A stretch of 64,000 nucleotides of DNA from Anaerolineae bacterium (GTDB lineage: Bacteria > Chloroflexota > Anaerolineae > Aggregatilineales > Phototrophicaceae), in NCBI GenBank assembly GCA_022823165.1, contig JAJDXR010000081.1, forward strand, positions 124,001 to 188,000. The letters run 5' to 3'. Position 1 is the stretch's first letter; every line of letters begins with the position of its first letter. The notes beneath the pieces were generated by a model. The model saw only the letters and a list, made by a program, of their open reading frames with translations, was not told where the DNA came from and made no database searches. This document shows, in pieces, positions 26,561 through 35,425 of this stretch. A program made the position numbers and the translations under genes.

Positions 26561-28371
26561 CTGTCGCTGTCGGGTTCAGCAGCCATATAATCGCGGTAGC
26601 TCAGGTAACCTTGCCACGCTTTTATCGGCGTCGAGACAAAGGCATGGGAGAATATCTCGCTGGTGGCGTAGACAGCTGCGACCACCGGCGAGGCCTCTTC
26701 GAGCTGTCCTTCAATCCCCGCCACCAGCGCGCTCAGCAGCATATTCTGATCGGGATAGTAGAGCATAAGGATAGCTTCGGTATCGCTGAAAGGCTGGCCA
26801 AGCACATAGCCGGGCTCGCCGCGCGCCGCAATGACCTGGCCAATGGTTGTGTCCGGGGCAAACTGCAATAGTATCGAGCCGACCGTCTCTCCATCTTGGC
26901 TGGAAATCTGGCAGCAGGGGGCGCCGTCCCCGCTTCGGAACACAAAGGCGTCGGCGCTCGATTGCGCGATTTCCAGCGGCTCCAGCGCGGCGACGAGCGC
27001 CATAGCGTCTTCCAGGCTGGTCTGCCCGGGCCTGATGTTCCGCCAGCAAGGCGGGCTGCAGGGAGTTTCGCTGAGCAAACTGGCGTCTTGCAGAAAGCCG
27101 TCGTTCAGCAGGCTGCGCTCGGGCGCGCCAATCGTCACGCCGGATAGGCCCTCCGCCAGCGCCGCCAGCACATCGAATGGCAAGCCGCCGCGATCCTGGG
27201 GCTGTTCGCCAATGTAGACAATTTGCAGTTCGCCTCCGCTGGCTCGCGCGCGGATTGCAGGCGTTCCGCTGACGCCGGCGCTCTGCCCGGCATGAATGTC
27301 GACCAGGAATTGCATGGAGCGGTCGAGGCACTCATCCAGGGCGCTCGCGTCCAGGGCGAGGAGACCGGCGATTGTCGCCGCCATATCCGAAACGTTGTTG
27401 GTGGCGGCGAATTGGAAAAGCAGGTCATGCGCGTCCCAGAATTGGCCTAAATCTTGGGCGGCGACGCATTCCGCTACTTTGGCGGCCGTCGTCGAGTATT
27501 GTGGATTGGCCAGGGGATACAGCCTGAATTCGAAATTGGCTTTGCCGGAGCGCACATAAGCGTCAATGAACTGACGGACTGTTTCCGTGTAGTGCTGGCA
27601 GTGTGGGCAGAAGAAGTCTTCGAATGCGACAATCGTCAGCGGGGCCTCAGGATCGCCCAGCACGAATGCGCCATCCGCCCGCCGGAAGGTAGCGAGATCG
27701 GCGTAATCGCCAAAGCGTATGCTGATTGGATCGCTGGCTTGCGGCCGCATGGCATTGACGATGGCCGGGAAATGTTCCGGCAATCCCAGCGCGATGGGGA
27801 GCGGGCCGCTGTCGCCGTACTGGACGAATAAGGATGGTGTGCCGCTAACGCCAAGCCGCAGGCCATAAGCGGCGTCAATGCGGTGTTGTTCAGCCGCCGC
27901 GGCGCAATCTGACAGCGCATCAGGATCGAGTTGCAGCGCATCGGCAAATTCCAGGTAAGATTCCGCCGCAAAGCCCAAGCTGCTGACCACGCGAAACATT
28001 TCGTCGCGCGCGCGCCAGAACATGCCCGGCTGCTGGGTATCGGCGCATTCCACCAGGCTGGCGCTTAGGGGCGACAGCTCAGGGTCGATTACCGGGAAAA
28101 TACGGTACTCGAATTGTGCCTGCCCGCTAACCACGAAATCCCAAATGAAGCTGTTGATGACCGGCTCGTAATTTTGGCAGCTTGTGCAGAGAAAATCGGA
28201 GAATTCGATGATTTTTACGTCCGCGGCGGGATCACCCAGAACAAAGGCGCCGTCGGCCGCGCGCGCTTGCGGCACATCGGCATAGGGATCTTCAAGCGCT
28301 TGCGAGTGGACAATCCCGGTCGTCAATATAAAGAACGCGGCGATCACTGCGATTCGATGCAGTCTGTTCAT
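26557..28371 (-). CDS. Exported protein with two DsbA-like thioredoxin domains
   Basis: 604 aa. Signal peptide MNRLHRIAVIAAFFILTTGIVHSQA. Domain 1 (about 40-210) has the active-site pair CTSC (62-65) and cis-Pro in GVSGTPSLFV. Domain 2 (about 232-410) has CPHC (255-258) and GVSGTPAIRA. Each starts with the same GAFVLGDP sequence, so they look like an internal duplication of a thioredoxin_4/DsbA-type unit. A C-terminal region (about 430-604) starts TPCSPPCWRNIRPGQT, with another cysteine pair; I do not recognise a named family. Likely an extracytoplasmic thiol-disulfide oxidoreductase. It is convergent with hisE. Confidence 0.8.
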   Translation of the reverse strand: MNRLHRIAVIAAFFILTTGIVHSQALEDPYADVPQARAADGAFVLGDPAADVKIIEFSDFLCTSCQNYEPVINSFIWDFVVSGQAQFEYRIFPVIDPELSPLSASLVECADTQQPGMFWRARDEMFRVVSSLGFAAESYLEFADALQLDPDALSDCAAAAEQHRIDAAYGLRLGVSGTPSLFVQYGDSGPLPIALGLPEHFPAIVNAMRPQASDPISIRFGDYADLATFRRADGAFVLGDPEAPLTIVAFEDFFCPHCQHYTETVRQFIDAYVRSGKANFEFRLYPLANPQYSTTAAKVAECVAAQDLGQFWDAHDLLFQFAATNNVSDMAATIAGLLALDASALDECLDRSMQFLVDIHAGQSAGVSGTPAIRARASGGELQIVYIGEQPQDRGGLPFDVLAALAEGLSGVTIGAPERSLLNDGFLQDASLLSETPCSPPCWRNIRPGQTSLEDAMALVAALEPLEIAQSSADAFVFRSGDGAPCCQISSQDGETVGSILLQFAPDTTIGQVIAARGEPGYVLGQPFSDTEAILMLYYPDQNMLLSALVAGIEGQLEEASPVVAAVYATSEIFSHAFVSTPIKAWQGYLSYRDYMAAEPDSDS

Positions 28372-28507
28372 AATCTTTCCTTTGTCAGCTCCCTTTGCCA
28401 GCCCGAAGTCTCTCTAGTGTGGCACAGATGCGGAAAGTTTCAATGCTTGCGCGCTAAAGTCGCGGCAGGGTAGACTGACGCCACTTGCAATCAGCGGGGA
28501 GATGCCT

Positions 28508-28921
28508 GTGTCGCCGCCCAAACACAAAGCCTGCCAAACGACATTTCGCATCCGTTACGCCGAGACAGACAACATGGGCCTGGTGCATCACGCGGTCTAC
28601 CTGGTCTGGTTTGAAGAGGGCCGCAGCGCCTATATCCGCGCGCGAGGCTGGAGTTACGCGGATATTGAAGCTTCGGGTTATTATCTGGTCGCCGCCGATC
28701 TTGCCGCTCGCTATCTAAGAGCCACCCGCTATGACCAAGAAGTGACAGTGATGACCTGGATCGAAGAGGTTCAGAGCCGGGCAATAACTTTCGGCTGTGA
28801 GATACTCGCTACCAGCACGGGCGAGCTCGCCTTCAGCGCATCACTCAAGCTGATTTGCGTCGATGCGCGCCGGCGAATCTCGCGGATTCCCGCAGCCTGG
28901 AAGCCGTGGCTGCGCCATTGA
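28508..28921 (+). CDS. Hotdog-fold acyl-CoA thioesterase (YbgC/4HBT type)
   Basis: About 137 aa. The motif RYAETDNMGLVHHAVYLVWF followed by EEGR matches the 4-hydroxybenzoyl-CoA thioesterase family catalytic segment (DxxGxVxHxxYLxxxExxR). GTG 28508 has GGGGAG 6 nt upstream; ATG 28502 in the same frame directly abuts that sequence and is less likely. Probably hydrolyses short or aromatic acyl-CoA. An acyl-CoA ligase lies downstream but 280 bp away. Confidence 0.85.
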   Translation: MSPPKHKACQTTFRIRYAETDNMGLVHHAVYLVWFEEGRSAYIRARGWSYADIEASGYYLVAADLAARYLRATRYDQEVTVMTWIEEVQSRAITFGCEILATSTGELAFSASLKLICVDARRRISRIPAAWKPWLRH

Positions 28922-29201
28922 CATTATTGGGGCCGCCTCCAAACTTTGCCGCAGAGCGCAATTGTCAGACCGATGGTCTCCCGAACGCGCTTGCAGCCTG
29001 TCACGGTCACGCCATAGGTCCGCTGGCAGGCGCCTGTTTCCGCGGCGAGTCACGGGCAAACTAGACGGTCAGCCTGGCGCATTGCGCAACCCAGAGGTTG
29101 GCCTTTCCGTGGCGGGAGACCCGGCAATTCCTGTTAGAGCGCTAGAGAAATAAGCTATACTTAGTCTGAGTTTGTTGCAAGCAATTACAGAGGTGGGACG
29201 A

Positions 29202-30941
29202 ATGGTGACTTACGCTGAGAGACCGTGGACCGCCAGCTACGATGTAGGGTTGCCTACGTCGCTGGAGTTCCCGGAAATACCGCTGCATCAACTGCTGAAA
29301 GACACTCGAAATCGCGTTCCACATAACACCGCGCTCATCACGCCGGCGAACCTGCCGCTTATTGGGCGTATCAGCCGCTCGATCACTTACGAAGAGCTGG
29401 ATCGCGCAGCGGACGCCTTGGCAGCGGCATTGGTTGATCTTGGCCTGCGGAAGAGCGATCGCGTGGCCATTGTTATGCCCAATTCAGTCGCCTTTGTCAT
29501 CAGCTTCTACGCCATTCTCAAAGCCGGCGGCGTTGTCGCGGCGACCAACCCGACTTATCCGGCCGACAAGATGGCGCATCAGATTAACGACTGTGACGCT
29601 GAGTTTGTGCTGACGATGACGCTCTTTTATGGGCTGGTCAAGCGAATCCAACCGCAAACCAAAGTCAAAACAGTCATTGTCGCCAATATAAAAGAATACT
29701 TGCCGGGTCTGGCGAAATTCCTGTTCACTATTGCGAAAGAGAAAAAAGAGGGCCACTACTTGCAAGACCTGGAGCCGGGCGATCACTGGTTTCAAGAGCT
29801 GCTTGGGCGTTTTGACGGGAAACGGCCAAATGTGGCGGTGAAGCCGGATGATCTGGCGATATTTCAGTACACTGGCGGCACGACTGGCGTAGCCAAAGCC
29901 GCAATGTCCAAACACCGGGCGCTGGTGGCTAATATGCTGCAAACAGAGGGTTTCCTCGATCTCTTTGATACGCCGGCGGAAGACGAGATATTTCTAGGCG
30001 CAATCCCGTTCTTCCATGTCTATGGGCTAATTGTGGTCGTCAGCACCGCAGTGTATCGCGGCTGCAAGATCGTGCTGGTTCCGAATCCCCGCGATATTGA
30101 CGATGTCTTGGGTAATGTCGAGACATTTCGTACGACGTTGTTTCCTGGTGTGCCGGCGCTCTACAACGCCATCAATAATCATCCGGCGGTCCAAAGCGGC
30201 GAAGTGGATTTGAGCTCGCTGCACCTGTGCTTGAGCGGATCGGCGCCACTACCGGAAGCCACCAAAAAAGAGTTTGAGCGGCTTTCCGGGGGCTCTGTGC
30301 GGGAAGGATTTGGCATGAGCGAAGCGCCCACGGCGACGCATGTCAACCCCATTTACAAGGAGAACCGTCCTGGATCTATCGGCTTGCCGCTTCCGGAGAT
30401 GGACATGCGAATCGTCAGTCTTGAGGATGGCGAAACTGATGTCGCTGTCGGCGAGGTGGGCGAGCTGGTGATGGCGGGCCCCAATTTGATGGTTGGCTAC
30501 CACGGTATGATCGAAGAAACGCAGAATGCGCTGCGCGAAAAAGACGGCAAGCGCTGGCTATATACCGGGGATATCGCCCGCATGGACGAAGATGGTTACT
30601 TTTACATCGTTGACCGGAAAAAGGATATGGCGCTAATCGGCGGCTACAATGTCTATCCAGCGTCAGTTGAAAACGCGATCGCTGACCATTCTGCCGTGCT
30701 TGAAGTCGGCGTCGCCGGGATACCGCATCCGGAAAGAGCCGGGCAAGAAGCCCTAAAAGCCTGGATTGTATGCAAGCCGGGGCGCGACTTGGACCAAGAC
30801 GAGTTGATTGCGTTTCTTGGAGAAAAGCTGGCGCCCTACGAGATTCCGCGGCGAATCGCCATCATTGACGAATTGCCAAAAACCGACATCGGGAAAACGC
30901 TGCGTCGCGAATTGGTTCAAATGGATGCGGAAAATGATTGA
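29202..30941 (+). CDS. Long-chain acyl-CoA ligase
   Basis: 579 aa, ANL superfamily; activates fatty acids through acyl-AMP. Motifs: YTGGTTGVAKAAMSKHRA (P-loop), EGFGMSEAPTATHVNP, LYTGDIARMDEDGYF, VDRKKDMALIGGYNVYP and the C-terminal catalytic Lys in PKTDIGKTLRRE. ATG 29202 follows GAGGTG at good spacing; a TTG 30 nt upstream is possible. TATACT at 29156 could be a -10 box, but no good -35 is seen. Confidence 0.9.
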   Translation: MVTYAERPWTASYDVGLPTSLEFPEIPLHQLLKDTRNRVPHNTALITPANLPLIGRISRSITYEELDRAADALAAALVDLGLRKSDRVAIVMPNSVAFVISFYAILKAGGVVAATNPTYPADKMAHQINDCDAEFVLTMTLFYGLVKRIQPQTKVKTVIVANIKEYLPGLAKFLFTIAKEKKEGHYLQDLEPGDHWFQELLGRFDGKRPNVAVKPDDLAIFQYTGGTTGVAKAAMSKHRALVANMLQTEGFLDLFDTPAEDEIFLGAIPFFHVYGLIVVVSTAVYRGCKIVLVPNPRDIDDVLGNVETFRTTLFPGVPALYNAINNHPAVQSGEVDLSSLHLCLSGSAPLPEATKKEFERLSGGSVREGFGMSEAPTATHVNPIYKENRPGSIGLPLPEMDMRIVSLEDGETDVAVGEVGELVMAGPNLMVGYHGMIEETQNALREKDGKRWLYTGDIARMDEDGYFYIVDRKKDMALIGGYNVYPASVENAIADHSAVLEVGVAGIPHPERAGQEALKAWIVCKPGRDLDQDELIAFLGEKLAPYEIPRRIAIIDELPKTDIGKTLRRELVQMDAEND

Positions 30942-31125
30942 CGAATACGCAACTGACCTTGGACAGCAATATGGCGACTGTTGAGCGAACAGAATATGCT
31001 CGGCGCTTAAGCGGATGCAGGCGGCGCCGCCCTGAGAATGCCTGCGGTTCGCTTTCGAATGGTACAGGGAGTGTGATAGACTTGTTATGCTAATCTATAG
31101 ACATAAATAATAAGTAGTAAAGACC

Positions 31126-32409
31126 ATGACCATCCACGCGCGCATCCAGCCGGCATACGAGAATTTTCTTGCTTTTGCCGCCACCTCCAAGATCATTCTG
31201 CTTCATCCCGATAGCCAGTATCGCTCGCTAATAGTAGCGCGCTTGCTAGGCGACGGCGCGCGGAAGACCTATTATTATGCGCTGGATATTGACGATATCG
31301 ATCTGTTTCATTTCTTAACAAGTTTCATTAGCAGCTTGGCGAAACAGCATGCGAGCTTCGGCCGACATCTGAATTTATTGCCGCAGAACGTGCTACAGAA
31401 TCCCTATGAGCACCTGGAGCTGGCGCTGCGGACCTTTCTTGATGAATTGGCGGCCTTTGACGAGGGCGATTTCATTCTCGTGTTTGACGAGTTTGATCGG
31501 ACGGATGCCGCCGATGAAATTCAGCGATTTGTAGAACGCTTGTCGCATCTGGCGCCTGATCGCTGCACGATTGTGCTTAACGGCAGAACGATGCCGCGGC
31601 TGCCCTGGCTTGCGATGATTGCCAAAGGTCATGCCGCGATCTTGCGTGATGAGGAACTGGTTAGTAAAAGCTTTTATGGCTGTCGCAATACCGAGGAGGC
31701 TCGCCTAAAAGTTTTGTCGCTGGGACCGGGCTATGTATTTCTGGACGACAGGCTTGTTGAGAACTGGGAAGGGCATCTACCGCGTCTTCTGCTATTTTTT
31801 GTTATGGATCGGCCGGTAGTCACGCGGAATCAGATCTGTGAAGTCTTTTGGCCGAATCTGGACATTGTCCAGGCGGTGAATGTCTTTCACGTGACCAAAC
31901 GCCGCCTGCACAAGGCATTGGGCGTGGATATTCTCTCTCATGAAGGCGCCTACTACCGCATTAACCCGGATATTCCATTCTATTTCGACGCCTTTGAATT
32001 TGTGGAGTCGCTGCTGCTGTGCCGGCATGGCGATCCGCCTGACGCCTGCCAGACCTGGCAAAATGTGGCGAAGCTCTACCGTGGGCCCTTCCTTCAAGGT
32101 CACAGCGATGGCTGGATCGAAGAACGGCGGGCGGCCTACAGCATTGCCAATACCGAGGCTCTGACACAGATCGCCGACATTTGGTCGGAGCGCGGCAATG
32201 ATGAGTTGGCGCTGCTTACCTTGGGCAAAGCTATTGGCGCCGACTATGCCATCGAGTCTATTCATCTCAAGCTCTTGAGGTTGTACTTGAAACTTGGGCG
32301 GCGCGCCGAAGCCGTCGCTCATTATCGTGAGCTGGAAAAATGGGCAAAAGAAAATAAGCGCGAGCTTGGCGTCGAAACGCGGCAGCTCTTCACGGAGATT
32401 ATCGCGTGA
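31126..32409 (+). CDS. SARP-like regulator with an ATPase-like domain lacking Walker A
   Basis: 427 aa. N-terminal half resembles the STAND ATPase region of MalT/LuxR-type regulators: IILLHPDSQYRSLIVARLL sits where the P-loop should be (27-34) but has no GxxGxGK[ST]. A Walker B-like FILVFDEFDRTD (about 116-127) is present. Residues about 205-285 look like a winged helix (MDRPVVTRNQICEVFWP, HVTKRRLHKALG). The C-terminal 140 residues match the BTAD helical repeats of SARP regulators (LYRGPFLQG, WIEERRAAYSIANTEAL, ETRQLFTEI). Probably a DNA-binding activator whose nucleotide switch is lost or altered. Target unknown; it is flanked by a lipid-activation gene and gyrB. Confidence 0.7.
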   Translation: MTIHARIQPAYENFLAFAATSKIILLHPDSQYRSLIVARLLGDGARKTYYYALDIDDIDLFHFLTSFISSLAKQHASFGRHLNLLPQNVLQNPYEHLELALRTFLDELAAFDEGDFILVFDEFDRTDAADEIQRFVERLSHLAPDRCTIVLNGRTMPRLPWLAMIAKGHAAILRDEELVSKSFYGCRNTEEARLKVLSLGPGYVFLDDRLVENWEGHLPRLLLFFVMDRPVVTRNQICEVFWPNLDIVQAVNVFHVTKRRLHKALGVDILSHEGAYYRINPDIPFYFDAFEFVESLLLCRHGDPPDACQTWQNVAKLYRGPFLQGHSDGWIEERRAAYSIANTEALTQIADIWSERGNDELALLTLGKAIGADYAIESIHLKLLRLYLKLGRRAEAVAHYRELEKWAKENKRELGVETRQLFTEIIA

Positions 32410-32451
32410 CGCGAGTTGCTGGCTTTAAGCCGGGACAAGAATAAACGCAGA

Positions 32452-32524
32452 CGCCCCTGGCAGGACTCGAACCTGCGACCAACGGTTTAGAAGACCGGTG
32501 CTCTGTCCGCTGAGCTACAGAGGC
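32452..32524 (-). tRNA. tRNA-Arg (anticodon UCU)
   Basis: Minus-strand cloverleaf: acceptor GCCTCTG pairs with CAGGGGC, D arm GCTC...GAGC, anticodon stem CCGGT/ACCGT-like with loop CTTCTAA (anticodon TCT, reads AGA), T arm GCAGG-TTCGAGT-CCTGC. The CCA end is not encoded. Confidence 0.94.
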
Positions 32525-32595
32525 AGCGCAGCAAATCATAGATTTAGCCTGGCCCGCTGTCAATAGTTTCGCGTTGCTTTTGGCGATGGTTCGGA

Positions 32596-32624
32596 TTGTT
32601 CAAAGTCCTGCCCTATAGTATAAT
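32596..32624 (+). promoter_or_regulatory. Putative gyrB promoter
   Basis: TTGTTC (32596-32601), 17-bp spacer, perfect TATAAT (32619-32624). It is the only strong candidate between tRNA-Arg and gyrB. The leader would be about 110 nt long; nothing else recognisable lies in it. Confidence 0.6.
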
Positions 32625-32740
32625 AGGTTTGAGAATCGCGGCTTTCCAGCGGTCACATGTCCGCGGCGATTTCTTGTCTTAATAAGCTCTATTAGCGAAC
32701 GCTGCTGAGAAACGCTCAGAGACATTTGTCGGGAGACAGA

Positions 32741-34726
32741 ATGGCAAAAGACAAATCAACCGTCGCCCAGCAAGAGCGTGTGTATAACGCCAGCAACATC
32801 CAGAAACTGGAACCACGCGAGCATATTCGCAGGCGTCCGGGCATGTATGTCGGCGGGACGGACGCTCGCGCGCTGCATCATCTGATTTACGAGGTAGTCG
32901 ATAACTCCATTGATGAAGCGCTTGCGGGTCGCTGCGACAGGATTTCCGTCATCTTGCATAAAGACGGCTCGACGACAATCAGCGACAACGGCGTCGGCAT
33001 CCCAGTGGATAAGCACGAGAGCGGTAAATCCGCGCTTGAGTTGGTAATGACCGAGGTGGGCTCAGGCGGCAAATTTGATAACGAAGCCTATAAGGTCAGC
33101 GGCGGGCTGCATGGGGTAGGTGTGTCCGCGGTGAATGCGCTCTCGGCGGAAATGACCGCGACGATCTACCGCGACGGCCACGTTTGGAGGCAATCATACC
33201 GAGAAGGCATTCCGACCGGGCGCGTGAGGAAAGGGCGACCGCTGAAAGAAGGCGAAGAAACTGGAACGGTCATCAGCTTTGTACCGGACTTCGCCGTCAT
33301 GGAGCGGAACGAGTTTAGCTTCAGCACTTTGATGACGCGTTTTCGTGAGATGGCTTTTGTCACGCGAAAGGTTACCATTTCGCTGCGGGACGAGCGGACT
33401 GAGCCGATTCCGCGCGAGGCCACCTTCTATTTTGACGGGGGATTGCGCTCGTTTGTACGCTATCTCAACCGCAACCGGCGCGAGATTCATCGAATCATCC
33501 ACGTTGAGCGGGATATAGAGTATGCGGATCGTAATGGCAATCCTTACGCGATCGGGGTCGAAGTCGCCTTTCAATATTCCGATGTCGCGACTACGACTGA
33601 GCTGGCTTTCACGAATACCATCAACACGCCGGACGGCGGCACCCATATCACCGGTTTGCGATCGTCCATAACGGGCGTGATCAATCGCTACGCCCGACGA
33701 GCCAGTTTGCTCAAAGACAAGGATGGCAACTTCTCCGGCAACGACACGCTGGAAGGCTTGACCGCGATTGTCAGCGTCAAGCACCCGGACCCGCAATTCG
33801 AGAGCCAGACCAAGGTCAAGCTGTTGAATCCGGAGGTGCAGGGGGCGGTATCGCAAGTGGTGACGGAAGCCTTCAACGAGTTTCTCGAAACCAATTCTCG
33901 CGATGCCCGCCGAATCGTCGACAAATGCCTGACGAGCAAACGCGCCCGTGAAGCGGCGAAGAAGGCGCGCGAACTGGTGCGCAGCGGGCCCAGCCTGCTA
34001 GAGAGCAGCACCTTGCCCGGCAAATTGGCCGATTGCTCCGAACGGGGGGACGGCGCGGAGATCTATATCGTCGAGGGCGACTCCGCCGGCGGCAGCGCCA
34101 AGCAGGGTCGTGACCGGCACTTCCAGGCGATCCTGCCGCTGCGTGGCAAGATCCTCAACACCGAGCGCGCGCGGATTGACAAGATCCTGGACAACAACGA
34201 AATCAAGGCGCTGATTTCCGCGCTGGGCACGGGTATCCATGACGAGATGACCATCGAGCGCTTGCGATACGGGCGGGTCATTATAATGACGGATGCCGAT
34301 GTCGATGGCAGCCACATTCGCACCTTGCTGCTGACATTCTTTTTCCGGCACATGCCGCAGATCATTCAACAAGGCCACTTGTATATCGCGCAGCCGCCTA
34401 TCTTCTTGCTAAAGAACGGCAAACAGATGCAATATGTCCATCCGGAAGCCGGCTCTACAGACGATGACCTGCTCAAACGGTCGCTGAAGAATTTCAAAAA
34501 TCCGGACAAGGTTACGGTTCAGCGCTACAAAGGTCTGGGAGAAATGAATCCGGATCAGCTGTGGGAGACCACGATGGATCCTGAGGCGCGCACACTCTTG
34601 CAAGTCACCATCGAAGACGCGGCGGACGCCGACAAGATCTTTGATATGCTGATGGGCGCGAGCGTACCCCCGCGGCGCCGCTTTATTCAGACGCACGCCA
34701 AGCAGGTGCGCAACCTCGATATTTGA
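32741..34726 (+). CDS. gyrB: DNA gyrase subunit B
   Basis: 661 aa; ATPase subunit of type II topoisomerase. GHKL ATPase motifs: EVVDNSIDEALAG, DNGVGIPV, GLHGVGVSAVNAL. TOPRIM motifs: EGDSAGGSAKQGRD and MTDADVDGSHIRTLLL. The C-terminus PRRRFIQTHAKQVRNLDI matches GyrB. ParE cannot be fully excluded without a gyrA/parC partner, but the ending favours GyrB. ATG 32741 has GGGAGA 4 nt upstream; a TTG at 32726 is in frame. Confidence 0.93.
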   Translation: MAKDKSTVAQQERVYNASNIQKLEPREHIRRRPGMYVGGTDARALHHLIYEVVDNSIDEALAGRCDRISVILHKDGSTTISDNGVGIPVDKHESGKSALELVMTEVGSGGKFDNEAYKVSGGLHGVGVSAVNALSAEMTATIYRDGHVWRQSYREGIPTGRVRKGRPLKEGEETGTVISFVPDFAVMERNEFSFSTLMTRFREMAFVTRKVTISLRDERTEPIPREATFYFDGGLRSFVRYLNRNRREIHRIIHVERDIEYADRNGNPYAIGVEVAFQYSDVATTTELAFTNTINTPDGGTHITGLRSSITGVINRYARRASLLKDKDGNFSGNDTLEGLTAIVSVKHPDPQFESQTKVKLLNPEVQGAVSQVVTEAFNEFLETNSRDARRIVDKCLTSKRAREAAKKARELVRSGPSLLESSTLPGKLADCSERGDGAEIYIVEGDSAGGSAKQGRDRHFQAILPLRGKILNTERARIDKILDNNEIKALISALGTGIHDEMTIERLRYGRVIIMTDADVDGSHIRTLLLTFFFRHMPQIIQQGHLYIAQPPIFLLKNGKQMQYVHPEAGSTDDDLLKRSLKNFKNPDKVTVQRYKGLGEMNPDQLWETTMDPEARTLLQVTIEDAADADKIFDMLMGASVPPRRRFIQTHAKQVRNLDI

Positions 34727-34755
34727 TCTGGCTGTTTGATCTGGCTGCGCGACGC

Positions 34756-35154
34756 TTAAAGCCCTGAAGATTTGGCGTCTGCTTCCGTCCAGCCCAGCGT
34801 CTTGCGCGAGGCTTCGGCCTGCAGCGCGCGCTCCAGGGGGCCGCGCTCGAACAGGCCGTGCAAAAACGCGAAAACGAAGCTGCCCAGGCCTAGCGCGATC
34901 ACCGTCAGGATCAGCGGGCTCCAGGTAAGGCCGGCGAATTGCGCGGCTTCGGGATGCAAGGCCAGAATGCTCATGAGAATCGTGGGCAAAATAGCCACGA
35001 AACACAAGCCCGAGAGAAAGCTGAAAGAGGTCGACAGGCTTCCGCCATGAATGGGCTTGCGCGCGATTGACCGCTGATGCGCCAGCCAGCCGAGGCGCAG
35101 CACGATGAAGATCAGGATGAGCAAACCGAGAATTTTCGTCTGCGACAGTTCCAT
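34756..35154 (-). CDS. Small membrane protein of the carbamoyltransferase cluster
   Basis: 132 aa. Three predicted transmembrane helices: ILGLLILIFIVLRLGWL, FLSGLCFVAILPTILMSILAL and PLILTVIALGLGSFVFAFL. The C-terminus is soluble and charged. No family recognised. It is the last gene of a five-gene minus-strand cluster, 32 nt after the DUF5989-like gene, and is tail-to-tail with gyrB. Confidence 0.65.
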   Translation of the reverse strand: MELSQTKILGLLILIFIVLRLGWLAHQRSIARKPIHGGSLSTSFSFLSGLCFVAILPTILMSILALHPEAAQFAGLTWSPLILTVIALGLGSFVFAFLHGLFERGPLERALQAEASRKTLGWTEADAKSSGL

Positions 35155-35186
35155 TTTCTCGCTTTCCTGTTAGCTGGGCTGACCGT

Positions 35187-35399
35187 TTAGAACAGCGTAT
35201 AGATAAAGGGGCTCAGCGGGCTGGAGCCGCCAATAAGGATGAGCAGCGCAAAGACTATGAGCGTGATGACCATCGGCAGCATCCAGTAAAGCTTGCGCTT
35301 CCAAAGAAAAGCCAGCAGCTCCCCCAAGACGCCCAGTCGCATGAAGAAGTCTTGCAGCGCGCTGGGCGAGCCATCGTTCTTGTCAAGGTTGGTAGTCAT
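35187..35399 (-). CDS. DUF5989-like small membrane protein
   Basis: 70 aa from ATG 35399; TTG 35423 is an alternative start. FMRLGVLGELLAFLWKRKLYW, one transmembrane helix and the ending SPFIYTLF match the pattern I know for DUF5989, small proteins found beside carbamoyltransferase genes. Biochemical role unknown. Gap to the carbamoyltransferase is 26 nt. Confidence 0.7.
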   Translation of the reverse strand: MTTNLDKNDGSPSALQDFFMRLGVLGELLAFLWKRKLYWMLPMVITLIVFALLILIGGSSPLSPFIYTLF

Positions 35400-35425
35400 G
35401 TCGTTTGCGGCCTCACTATCCAAAT

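Noticed and set aside
28922..29153. Short frames between the thioesterase and acyl-CoA ligase genes
   Set aside because: Overlapping frames with no ribosome site or protein pattern; the 280-bp gap holds nothing else I recognise.
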